A DNA stretch of 5,513 nucleotides from Verrucomicrobiales bacterium (GCA_003453085.1 DMMK01000326.1:1-5513); one strand, 5' to 3'; shown: positions 1 to 5,513, counted from the stretch's first letter. The notes: generated from the letters alone by a model not told the origin. A program made the numbers and translations.

Positions 1-1
1 C

Positions 2-1033
2 TATAAGAATGTGTCGCCCTTCCAGGTGCATGGGCGCACAGTGGTGAGGCACCCGCCATCGCTGTTTGTGAAGAACACCTCCAAGGTGGACCTGCCGTTT
101 CTGACGAAGTCGCTCTACATTCAGTCGCACGATGCTGTTTCGCGGTATCCAGTGGCTGGCACTGGGCTGGACGGGAAGGTGCTGCTGCCTTCAAACTTGG
201 CGGTGGTACCGGCTTCGCTGGGGCCGGATACGGAGGCTTCGACCAAGCTCTTTGACGGCTTCCTGAACGTCATCGAAAATGCGGACAATCCGGAAAACTC
301 GCTGGCCCACACTCTGCGCAAAGGGGCGTATGAGAACATTGAGGTGTATAAGGACAACCTGCCGCCGACCGGGCCTTACTGGATGGCGAAGTATGACTCG
401 CAGACCCCGCCAGTGCCGCCGCCGGATTATGCGAATGGCGGCTTTGAGGTGCCCTTCCGAACGATGTATGTGAATCTGGCGAACCCGAACCTGAAGCATC
501 TTTACATCCGCCAGGACATCCGCGTGGTGGACCAGATCGTCTTTGTCGGGCAGACGAATGCGGCGGCTTATGAAGCGGCGGGGGCGATGAGCCCGGTGAT
601 CGTCACGCTGGTGCAGGGGGCTGGCTCGCCGGTGCGCAACATCGCCTTTCAGCATGAGAACAACCGCAGGCTGATCCTGGGCACCAAGGTGAAGTCCGGC
701 CTAACCACCCGTGAGCTGATCCTTTCCTGGGCGGGCAATCCGATCTTGGGGCGCGAGCTGCGCTGGCGCATGACGCTGATCAATGAAGGCTTCCCGGTGC
801 TGATGAATCTGCATGACAATGCCACGACGGACATCCGCTGGATCGGCGGAATCATGACGAATTGGTCTGTCTGGCGCAATATTTTCACTGGCCCGCGCAG
901 TGATCGCCTCATCCTGCAATCGGACAGCGCCGTGCCCACGCTGCCAGTCGTGGGGGCCAGCTATGAATCCCTCCTGCCGCGCGAGGCCTGGCTGGAGTCC
1001 TACTTTCTGCCGTTTTTCCCTAACAACTTATGA
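2..1033 (+). CDS. Unrecognised protein, C-terminal part, upstream of and coupled to a pseudopilin gene (5' partial)
   Basis: The reading frame is open to the left edge of the window. A GTG at 11 could start it, but nothing like a ribosome binding site precedes it, so I read this as the last 343 codons of a longer gene. I do not recognise the family. The visible part has no cysteine and no clear membrane helix. It has a proline-rich stretch (SQTPPVPPPDY, about residues 130-140 counted from the GTG) and then a region with many short alternating hydrophobic stretches (about 160-310), which suggests a beta-rich exported domain. The TGA stop overlaps the ATG of the pseudopilin gene (ATGA at 1030-1033), so the two are probably translationally coupled. 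By position it could be a large minor pilin of the GspK or PilX kind, or another exported component of the same machine. The prepilin leader that would prove this would lie outside the window. The reading frame is convincing, the function is not known. Confidence 0.8.
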   Translation, partial: YKNVSPFQVHGRTVVRHPPSLFVKNTSKVDLPFLTKSLYIQSHDAVSRYPVAGTGLDGKVLLPSNLAVVPASLGPDTEASTKLFDGFLNVIENADNPENSLAHTLRKGAYENIEVYKDNLPPTGPYWMAKYDSQTPPVPPPDYANGGFEVPFRTMYVNLANPNLKHLYIRQDIRVVDQIVFVGQTNAAAYEAAGAMSPVIVTLVQGAGSPVRNIAFQHENNRRLILGTKVKSGLTTRELILSWAGNPILGRELRWRMTLINEGFPVLMNLHDNATTDIRWIGGIMTNWSVWRNIFTGPRSDRLILQSDSAVPTLPVVGASYESLLPREAWLESYFLPFFPNNL

Positions 1034-1509
1034 AATGCCATTCTCTCCAGATGCTGCGCCGTGGCTACACCCTCATTGAGGTGTTGGCAGCCGGGGCTGT
1101 GATCTCTGTGGGCATGGCGGCGGCGGCCAGTCTGGCCAGCTCCCTGATGGTGCAGGAGGAGCTGGCATGGCGCGTCTCCATCACCCGCAATTATCAGGAA
1201 AACATGGTGCGGCTGTGGCAGCTGGGCCTCAGTCCTGCGGGCAGCAAGGATGCGACGAACATCGGCGCGGTGATGCCCAGCCAGAACTACAGTGCCCTGC
1301 TGAATGAGGCCATCAACAGCACGCCTTACCTCATCGAGACCGGCACCACCACGCCTGAGGGCCTGGGCAGACTGCAAGCTGCCGCCATCACGGCGACGGT
1401 GAATGTTTCTTCCGATCCGAAGAAGGAGCTGGAGGGGGCCACCTTCACTCTCACGGCCTACCGACCCAGCCTGCCAGCCAGCCTGCGCACGGGCGCGCTG
1501 AATCCCTGA
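1030..1509 (+). CDS. Minor pseudopilin with prepilin-type N-terminal cleavage/methylation signal (GspI/PilV-like)
   Basis: This 159-residue protein begins with a class III (prepilin) signal: a short basic leader, a glycine at residue 12, then YTLIEVLAAGAVISVGMAAA. Prepilin peptidase would cut between G12 and Y13. The conserved glutamate at +5 of the mature protein is present (E17), and residues 13-40 form the single hydrophobic helix that anchors the pilin in the inner membrane and packs it in the filament. Tyr at +1 in place of the usual Phe or Met is a mild variation. The small size and the GspI/PilV-like helix followed by NYQENMVRLWQLG fit a minor pseudopilin and not a major pilin, but I cannot name the subtype. 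The start at 1030 overlaps the previous stop; an in-frame ATG at 1051 gives a shorter leader (MLRRG) and is equally plausible. It lies between an unrecognised exported-looking protein and a GspF homologue. Confidence 0.85.
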   Translation: MKCHSLQMLRRGYTLIEVLAAGAVISVGMAAAASLASSLMVQEELAWRVSITRNYQENMVRLWQLGLSPAGSKDATNIGAVMPSQNYSALLNEAINSTPYLIETGTTTPEGLGRLQAAAITATVNVSSDPKKELEGATFTLTAYRPSLPASLRTGALNP

Positions 1510-1525
1510 TTTCCCATCCACGCTC

Positions 1526-2752
1526 ATGCTGAAGAAAGTCACCATCACCAATGTCAACACCGGGCACAAATCCATCTCCATGGTGGATACTGACACGCAT
1601 GAGAAGGCGCTGATCGGCTGCGGCATCGCACCGAATGAGACGGCCTCGATTGAGGACATCACGGGTCCCGATGAGAAGCTGCAGCGGCTGACATCGCCCA
1701 AGGGGGGATCCGAAGATTGCGGAGCCTTTTTTTCCGGCCTGGGCCGATGCCTGGAACGCAATATCAGCATGACCAAGAGCCTGCGCCTGCAGGTGAACCG
1801 TGTGGTCTCCGCCCGCTACAAGGGCATGATCGCGGATGTGATCCATGCCATTTCGATGGGGGAGAAATTCAGCGATGCGATCTCCCGCTTTCGGGATCTT
1901 TTCTCGGAGGACATTCTGTCCCTGGTCATCGCCGGGGAGGAGGCGGGGCAGCTCGCCCGAGTGTGCAAGCGCATCGGCGTGGCGCAGAAGAAGTCATCGA
2001 AGACGCTGAAGAAGCTGAAGGGTGCGATGATCTATCCCGGGGTGGTGATGGTGATGGGCGTGGTGGTGGTGATCCTCATGAGCTTCACGCTGGTGCCGGC
2101 GATGTCCAAGCTGTTCACAAGCTTCAATGCGGACCTGCCCTTTGCCACGAAGGCGCTGATTGCGCTTTCGGACCTGTTCATCCACAAGCCCTACATGGCG
2201 GCGGCCCCGCTGGTGGGGCTGTATGTTTTGTTTTCGAACTTCAACAAGATCCTGGCTCAGCGCTGGGTGCAGGACCTGGTGCTGAAGCTGCCCGTGGTGG
2301 GGATGCTGGTGCGCAAGTCGGCCTCGGCCGCAGGCTTTCGCACGCTGGCCATGCTCACGGAATCCAATGTGCGCCTCACCAGTGCGCTGGAGATCACCTC
2401 CTCCGCCACCTGGCACTATCATTACAAGGAGTTCTTCAACCGCCTGCGCGACCACATCAGCGTGGGGCGCACGCTGCATGAGGGATTCCTCATGGAATCT
2501 CATTGGTTAGGCTCGGATGGACGCAACCTCTGCGGCCTCATTGAGTTGGCCTCGGAAACGGGCTCCGGCACGGAGATGCTGGCGGAGATCGCCGATGACT
2601 ATGAGGAGGAGCTGGACAACATGGCGGCCTCGCTGGACAAGCTGATCGAGCCGCTGACGATGCTCATCCTCGGGGTGATGGTGGGTTTCCTCATCTATGC
2701 GATCTATGGCCCGATGTTCAGCCTGGGTGATGTCATCCTGAAGAAGAAGTAG
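1526..2752 (+). CDS. Type II secretion system F / type IV pilus PilC family inner-membrane protein
   Basis: This 408-residue protein has the normal length and layout of GspF/PilC, the polytopic platform protein that links the cytoplasmic ATPase to the growing pseudopilus. Residues 1-50 are a divergent form of the N-terminal cytoplasmic domain. Two T2SF repeats follow, at about 66-190 and 267-392. Repeat 1 shows LVIAGEEAGQL (133-143) and KLKGAMIYPGVV (163-174), which leads into membrane helix 1 (about 170-193), then the expected LPFATKAL. A second helix is near 223-238. Repeat 2 shows KLPVVGMLVRKSASAAGFRTLAML (254-277), NVRLTSALEI, and the C-terminal IADDYEEELD...LIEPLTMLILGVMVGFLIYAIYGPMF with helix 3 (about 374-396). 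In repeat 2 the usual GE of the GExxGxL motif reads AS (LASETGSG, 341-348). It starts 16 nt after the pseudopilin stop and surely shares its transcript. No Shine-Dalgarno is visible. Whether it serves secretion or pili cannot be told without the ATPase and secretin genes. Confidence 0.92.
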   Translation: MLKKVTITNVNTGHKSISMVDTDTHEKALIGCGIAPNETASIEDITGPDEKLQRLTSPKGGSEDCGAFFSGLGRCLERNISMTKSLRLQVNRVVSARYKGMIADVIHAISMGEKFSDAISRFRDLFSEDILSLVIAGEEAGQLARVCKRIGVAQKKSSKTLKKLKGAMIYPGVVMVMGVVVVILMSFTLVPAMSKLFTSFNADLPFATKALIALSDLFIHKPYMAAAPLVGLYVLFSNFNKILAQRWVQDLVLKLPVVGMLVRKSASAAGFRTLAMLTESNVRLTSALEITSSATWHYHYKEFFNRLRDHISVGRTLHEGFLMESHWLGSDGRNLCGLIELASETGSGTEMLAEIADDYEEELDNMAASLDKLIEPLTMLILGVMVGFLIYAIYGPMFSLGDVILKKK

Positions 2753-2763
2753 GCGTGGCAGGG

Positions 2764-2796
2764 CAGCCTCCGCCCGTGTGGGCTAGGGGCTGTTTT
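2764..2796 (+). terminator. Probable rho-independent terminator of the pseudopilin/GspF operon
   Basis: Eleven bases after the GspF stop, CAGCCTC (2764-2770) pairs with GGGGCTG (2786-2792), including one G-U pair. An inner stem GCCC/GGGC (2772-2775 with 2780-2783) closes a GTGT loop, and a small 1x2 internal loop separates the stems. TTTT follows at once (2793-2796). Position and form fit an intrinsic terminator, although the T-run is short. It lies upstream of the radical SAM start chosen at 2839 and argues against the earlier in-frame GTG at 2755, which would put the hairpin inside the gene. Confidence 0.6.
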
Positions 2797-2838
2797 CGAA
2801 AAGCTTGCATTGGAAAAGATTTCGGGAATCATGTGTTC

Positions 2839-3903
2839 ATGAGAACAGATGATTTGCCGGTCAACCGTCCGCGTGGACGTGGGGCGGCTGCGAATACAGA
2901 GCAGCGGTTCTCCGCCCTGCAGATGACCTATGATCCGGGCGAGGAGCCGGAGAAGGTGGTGACGAAGTTCTTCCATGACCACTCCAGCACCATCATCAGC
3001 CGGCACAGCAGCCCGGACCTGCCGTTTGAGGCCAGCCTGAATCCGTACCGGGGCTGCGAGCATGGTTGCGCTTATTGTTATGCACGGCCCACGCATGAGT
3101 GGCTGGGCTTTTCTGCCGGGGTGGATTTTGAGTCGCGCATCATGGTGAAGACGGAGGCCCCGGCGCTGCTGCGGGCGGAACTGGCGCGGGACAAGTATGT
3201 GCCGGAGCGTCTGTCGCTGAGCGGGGTGACGGACTGCTATCAGCCTGCGGAAAAGCGGCTGGAGATCACACGCGGTTGCCTGGCTGTGCTGGCGGAGTGC
3301 AGGCACCCGGTGGTGATGATCACGAAGAACCACCTCATCACCCGTGACTTGGATCACCTGGGTGAACTGGCCCGCCACCAGGCCACGGCGGCTTACATTT
3401 CCATCACCACGCTGGATGCGGAACTGGCGCGGAAGCTGGAGCCACGCGCCTCCTCTCCGAAGATGCGACTGGAGGCGATCCGCGCCCTGGCGGGGCAGGG
3501 GATTCCCGTGGGAGTCTCCGTGGCCCCCATGATTCCGGGGCTGAACGACAGCGAGATCCCGGCCATCCTGGAGGCAGCACGGGAGGCGGGGGCGCAGTTC
3601 GCGGGATACACGGTGGTGCGGCTACCCTTCAGCGTGAAGGAGGTGTTTGCCGCCTGGCTGGAGGTGCATTTCCCTGGGATGAAGGACAAGGTGCTGGGCA
3701 GGATCGAGGAAACGCAGGGGCGTACGCTTTCGCACCCGGAATTCGGCAAGCGGCTGAAAGGCGTGGGCGTGTGGTCCGAGCAGATTGCGCAGATATTCAA
3801 GGTCTCGCTGAAACGTGCCGGGATGCTGCATCGGCGGCCCGAAGTGAATGCGGCGGCATTCCGGCGACCGCGTGAACGCGGCGGGCAGATGGAGCTGTGG
3901 TGA
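2839..3903 (+). CDS. PA0069-family radical SAM protein (spore photoproduct lyase-like Rv2578c type)
   Basis: This 354-residue protein belongs to the radical SAM superfamily, which uses a [4Fe-4S] cluster and S-adenosylmethionine to make a 5'-deoxyadenosyl radical. The cluster motif is NPYRGCEHGCAYCYARPTHE, with Cys73, Cys77 and Cys80 in CX3CX2C spacing. Other family-typical blocks are RPRGRGAAANTEQRF near the N-terminus (10-24), TDCYQPAEK (131-139), ITRGCLAVL (143-151), EPRASSP (201-207) and VAPMIPGLND (228-237). These match the PA0069 family of cytosolic radical SAM proteins, relatives of the spore photoproduct lyase group whose substrate is not established. I chose ATG 2839 because the family's conserved N-terminal block starts just after it and because a terminator-like hairpin lies between it and the in-frame GTG at 2755. 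No clear Shine-Dalgarno precedes it. Family assignment is firm, substrate unknown; neighbours give no hint. Confidence 0.92.
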   Translation: MRTDDLPVNRPRGRGAAANTEQRFSALQMTYDPGEEPEKVVTKFFHDHSSTIISRHSSPDLPFEASLNPYRGCEHGCAYCYARPTHEWLGFSAGVDFESRIMVKTEAPALLRAELARDKYVPERLSLSGVTDCYQPAEKRLEITRGCLAVLAECRHPVVMITKNHLITRDLDHLGELARHQATAAYISITTLDAELARKLEPRASSPKMRLEAIRALAGQGIPVGVSVAPMIPGLNDSEIPAILEAAREAGAQFAGYTVVRLPFSVKEVFAAWLEVHFPGMKDKVLGRIEETQGRTLSHPEFGKRLKGVGVWSEQIAQIFKVSLKRAGMLHRRPEVNAAAFRRPRERGGQMELW

Positions 3904-3908
3904 TGGTG

Positions 3909-3943
3909 TGCAACATGGGGCGGCGGGGAGCGTTTGTGTTGCA
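3909..3943. repeat. Inverted repeat between the radical SAM and DUF1080 genes
   Basis: TGCAACA (3909-3915) and TGTTGCA (3937-3943) are perfect 7-bp inverted arms separated by 21 G-rich bases. They fill the 43-nt gap between the two genes, and the right arm ends 3 nt before the DUF1080 start codon. It could be an operator or an RNA hairpin that affects initiation. A chance match of this size in such a short gap is not negligible, so the functional reading is tentative. Confidence 0.4.
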
Positions 3944-3946
3944 TCC

Positions 3947-4735
3947 ATGATCCGCCTACTTTTGCTCTCCCTGTCCCTGACGGCTATCTTTTCACTGGCT
4001 GCGGTTGAGCCGGTGCCGCCGGAGGGCTTTGTCGCCATCTTCAATGGCAAGGACCTCACGGGCTGGCAGGGCAGTGACAAGTACTGGTCGGTGGAAGACG
4101 GCTGCCTGACCGGTGTGGCGGATGGCAAGCTGGACTACAACCGGTTCATCACCTGGAAGGCCGGGAAGGTGAAAAACTTCGAGCTGCGGGTGAAGGTGAA
4201 AGTGACGCCGGATGGCAACAGCGGCCTGCAATACCGGGGCCAGGAACGGCCGGACCTGGGCGAGTGGGTGGTGACGGGCTACCAGTGCGATGTGGTGCCA
4301 AAGAACCCTGACTACAACGGCATGCTGTATGAGGAGCGGGGCCGCCGCATCCTGGCGCACACGGGGGAGAAGGTGGTCATCGATCCGCAGGGCCAGCCCT
4401 GGGTGGTGGGCAAGATGCCCGTGCAGAAGTTCCCCGGCGGCGAGTGGCATGACTACCGCGTGCGGGTGGAGGGGAACCATCACCGCCACTGGATCGATGG
4501 TGTGCCGACGGTGGACGTGGTGGACCTGGATGAAAAAGGCCGGGCGCTGGAGGGCGTGATCGCCGTGCAGGTGCACGTGGGCCCGCCCATGAAGATCCAG
4601 TACAAGGACTTCTTTGTTCAGCATCTGCCGGCGGATCTGCCGATCCTGAAAGCCGAGTCTGCCCCCATCCCGGCGGATGCGGTGAAGGTGGTGCCACAGG
4701 GTGGCGGCAAGAAAAAGGCACCTGCCAAAAAATAA
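3947..4735 (+). CDS. Secreted DUF1080 (3-keto-disaccharide hydrolase family, PF06439) protein
   Basis: This 262-residue protein starts with a clear Sec signal peptide: MIR, then the hydrophobic stretch LLLLSLSLTAIFSLAA, with a likely signal peptidase I cut after SLA (residue 18). The mature part carries the DUF1080 signature GFVAIFNGKDLTGWQG (27-42), WSVEDGCLTG (47-56), NFELRVKVKVTPDGNSGLQYRG (77-98, where residues 89-98 are most typical), GYQCDVV (111-117), GEWHDYRVRVEG (165-176) and a final strand KIQYKDFFV (216-224). The domain is a concanavalin-like beta-sandwich found in glycoside-active enzymes, some of which act on 3-keto-glycosides; the substrate here is unknown. After the domain comes a short tail rich in Pro and Ala that ends in GGGKKKAPAKK. 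An in-frame ATG at 3848 lies inside the previous gene and would bury the signal peptide behind 33 charged residues, so I chose 3947. The last two Lys codons and the stop overlap a terminator for the opposite-strand gene. Confidence 0.92.
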   Translation: MIRLLLLSLSLTAIFSLAAVEPVPPEGFVAIFNGKDLTGWQGSDKYWSVEDGCLTGVADGKLDYNRFITWKAGKVKNFELRVKVKVTPDGNSGLQYRGQERPDLGEWVVTGYQCDVVPKNPDYNGMLYEERGRRILAHTGEKVVIDPQGQPWVVGKMPVQKFPGGEWHDYRVRVEGNHHRHWIDGVPTVDVVDLDEKGRALEGVIAVQVHVGPPMKIQYKDFFVQHLPADLPILKAESAPIPADAVKVVPQGGGKKKAPAKK

Positions 4736-4780
4736 GCCCCAGGGTGGCCAGTGGCGATGCCACGGGTGCCCTGAGGCTTA
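4727..4780 (-). terminator. Rho-independent terminator of the DUF5069 gene, overlapping the 3' end of the DUF1080 gene
   Basis: TAAGCC (4733-4738) pairs with GGCTTA (4775-4780), and CAGGG (4740-4744) pairs with CCCTG (4769-4773), with a single mismatch between them. An apical GTGGC/GCCAC stem (4751-4755 with 4759-4763) has a GAT loop. Read on the - strand, the hairpin runs straight into six T (complement of A 4727-4732), the form of an intrinsic terminator. The + strand side has no T-run after the hairpin, so it should act mainly on transcripts from the - strand gene, whose stop is 27 nt upstream of it. It includes the DUF1080 stop codon. Confidence 0.75.
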
Positions 4781-4806
4781 AAGGAAGGGATGCGCGGTGG
4801 CGAGAT

Positions 4807-5247
4807 TTATTTGATCTCGGCGGCCCAGAGGGTCTGCCAGTCGTCGAGGTTGTTGAGGTCCACGGCACCGGGGTTGACACCGGTTTCATCGCTCACGCCA
4901 GCGGCGTCGAGGATGGTCTTGCGGATGTCGTCGCCGTGGATGTAGCCGAGGATGGCCTGGTTATGCTTGTAGAGATTGGCCTTGGTGAGGTTCACGCCAG
5001 GGTAGGCTTTCACCCAGGCTTCGAGCTGGACGTAGGTGGGCTTGGTGGCGATGAAGGCGAGGAACTCATCTTCCTTGATGCCGAGGGCGCCGAGGGTCAT
5101 GCCATCGTAACCTTTGCCGCAGGCCGGATAGTCGGCATGCAGCTTGCCAGCGGCAGCCAGGGAGGCCTTCAGCCAGAGGCGTGGCAGGTGCAGCACGCCG
5201 AGGGGACCGGCAACACCGGAGGAGATAAGGGGAACGATTTGGCTCAT
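4807..5247 (-). CDS. DUF5069-family protein
   Basis: This 146-residue protein resembles the small DUF5069 family, common in Verrucomicrobia and of unknown function. The typical features are an N-terminal GPLGVLHLPRLWLKASLAAAGKL (14-36), a GYDGMTLGALGI block (46-57), KPTYVQLEAWVKAYPG (69-84) and a C-terminal NNLDDWQTLWAAEI (132-145). It has one cysteine (C43), no signal peptide and no membrane helix, so it is probably cytosolic. The ATG start at 5247 gives the usual family length and begins with MSQIVPLISS. The bases before it (CGTCTCCT on the - strand) are not a Shine-Dalgarno. It converges with the DUF1080 gene, with a shared hairpin region between them. Family match is from recall of the pattern; no biochemical role can be given. 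Confidence 0.85.
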   Translation of the reverse strand: MSQIVPLISSGVAGPLGVLHLPRLWLKASLAAAGKLHADYPACGKGYDGMTLGALGIKEDEFLAFIATKPTYVQLEAWVKAYPGVNLTKANLYKHNQAILGYIHGDDIRKTILDAAGVSDETGVNPGAVDLNNLDDWQTLWAAEIK

Positions 5248-5286
5248 AGGAGACGGATGATGGGATGGGTTAGGTTGGAGGCGACA

Positions 5287-5300
5287 GACGGCCTGCCGTC
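5287..5300. repeat. Perfect dyad GACGGC-CT-GCCGTC upstream of the DUF5069 gene
   Basis: Two perfect 6-bp arms are separated by only 2 bases, 40 nt upstream of the DUF5069 start. The spacer is too short for a normal RNA hairpin with the full stem, so a DNA-binding site for a dimeric regulator is a more natural reading than a terminator. It could also be part of a dispersed repeat. No function is shown. Confidence 0.35.
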
Positions 5301-5422
5301 CCCAGAACGTGGGTTACGACAGCTTTTGGTCAAGCGGAGGCAGAAAACACCGAGGTTTCCGACGATCGTTGGCAGAAGTGGCCGGGCCGGGACGTAGCAA
5401 GCGCACTTGTGTGAAAAGTTTG

Positions 5423-5450
5423 TTGCCATGCAAAGGGCAACCGCTAGACT
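5423..5450 (+). promoter_or_regulatory. Candidate sigma-70-type promoter for the gene at the right edge
   Basis: TTGCCA (5423-5428) matches 5 of 6 bases of the -35 consensus, and TAGACT (5445-5450) matches 4 of 6 of the -10 consensus, with a 16-nt spacer. A start of transcription near 5457 would leave a leader of about 40 nt before the ATG at 5498. An inverted repeat GTTGCC/GGCAAC (5422-5427 and 5436-5441) overlaps the -35 and spacer and could be an operator. The match is moderate and the sigma-factor preferences of this organism are unknown. Confidence 0.4.
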
Positions 5451-5497
5451 CGCGCGCTTTATCCCCCGGTCCAACCAACCGGTTTCAGACATCTCCC

Positions 5498-5513
5498 ATG
5501 AACTCGCTCCTTC
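5498..5513 (+). CDS. Start of a + strand gene cut by the window edge (3' partial)
   Basis: An ATG at 5498 opens MNSLL before the sequence ends. It lies about 40 nt downstream of a candidate promoter and is divergent from the DUF5069 gene. Only five complete codons are visible, so nothing can be said of the product; the hydrophobic start would be compatible with a signal peptide. An ATG at 5428 in another frame is also open to the edge but lies inside the candidate promoter. Confidence 0.35.

Larger units (their letters stand above)
5248..5497. other. Intergenic region between divergent genes
   Basis: These 250 bases separate the - strand DUF5069 gene from the probable + strand gene at the right edge. 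They hold the dyad at 5287-5300, an imperfect dyad CCGACGATCGTTGG at 5359-5372 (centre ACGATCGT perfect), and the candidate + strand promoter at 5423-5450. For the DUF5069 gene, a TTGACC on the - strand (5333-5328) is a good -35 match but has no convincing -10 at the right distance. An 82-codon - strand frame runs through most of it but looks non-coding. Confidence 0.6.

Noticed and set aside
2041..2080. GTG/ATG-rich low-complexity stretch in the GspF gene
   Set aside because: It simply encodes the Val/Met-rich first membrane helix with the preferred GTG codon.
1717..2481. 254-codon + strand frame inside the GspF gene
   Set aside because: Its Gly/His/Arg/Ala-rich translation has no domain pattern and overlaps a clear T2SF protein in another frame.
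2755..2838. N-terminal extension of the radical SAM protein from GTG 2755
   Set aside because: It would include the terminator-like hairpin at 2764-2796 and adds 28 residues not typical of the family; ATG 2839 fits better.
3848..3946. N-terminal extension of the DUF1080 protein from ATG 3848
   Set aside because: It overlaps the 3' end of the radical SAM gene and would put 33 residues ahead of a clear signal peptide.
5305..5333. - strand promoter for the DUF5069 gene from TTGACC at 5333-5328
   Set aside because: The -35 match is good, but the bases at 16-18 nt spacing (ACGTTC or neighbours) do not resemble a -10 element.
4744..5397. 217-codon + strand frame antisense to the DUF5069 gene
   Set aside because: It is the mirror of a well-supported - strand gene in GC-rich DNA; its Gly/Val/Glu-rich translation is typical of an antisense shadow.
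5244..5492. 82-codon - strand frame whose stop overlaps the DUF5069 start as ATGA
   Set aside because: The overlap looks like coupling, but the peptide is rich in Arg, Cys and Ser with no domain-like pattern, its start lies close to the divergent gene, and it covers a region with dyads and a promoter. More likely non-coding, possibly a repeat.

Overview
This 5.5 kb, GC-rich window comes from a bacterial chromosome. The gene content points to the Verrucomicrobia (Prosthecobacter or Verrucomicrobium-like): a secreted DUF1080 (3-keto-disaccharide hydrolase family) protein, a DUF5069-type protein and a divergent pseudopilin/GspF pair are a combination typical of that phylum. The assignment is an inference from protein families, not from a marker gene. 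No rRNA, tRNA, CRISPR array, insertion sequence or phage gene is visible.

Left part (1-2796): three tightly packed + strand genes. The first is the 3' part of an unrecognised, cysteine-free protein that runs in from the left edge. Its stop overlaps the start of a small pseudopilin (ATGA overlap), and a GspF/PilC-type inner-membrane platform protein follows 16 nt later. A GC-rich hairpin with a T-run directly after the GspF stop looks like the end of this operon. Together they look like part of a type II secretion or type IV pilus-like machine; ATPase, secretin and major pilin genes are not in the window.

Middle part (2839-4735): two + strand genes, a PA0069-family radical SAM protein with a CX3CX2C cluster motif and a secreted DUF1080 protein. 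They are 43 nt apart, and a 7-bp inverted repeat fills that gap and ends 3 nt before the DUF1080 start codon. They have no obvious functional link with each other or with the secretion genes.

Right part (4733-5513): a convergent - strand DUF5069-family gene, a 250-nt intergenic region with several dyad symmetries and a candidate + strand promoter, and the first codons of a probable + strand gene cut by the right edge. The DUF5069 gene appears to use a terminator that reaches into the 3' end of the DUF1080 gene: the AAA AAA codons of that protein's last two lysines supply the U-tract on the other strand.

No clearly new multi-gene system is evident. The most worthwhile leads are the unrecognised protein coupled to the pseudopilin, the altered second repeat of the GspF homologue, and the overlapping terminator/coding arrangement at 4727-4780.
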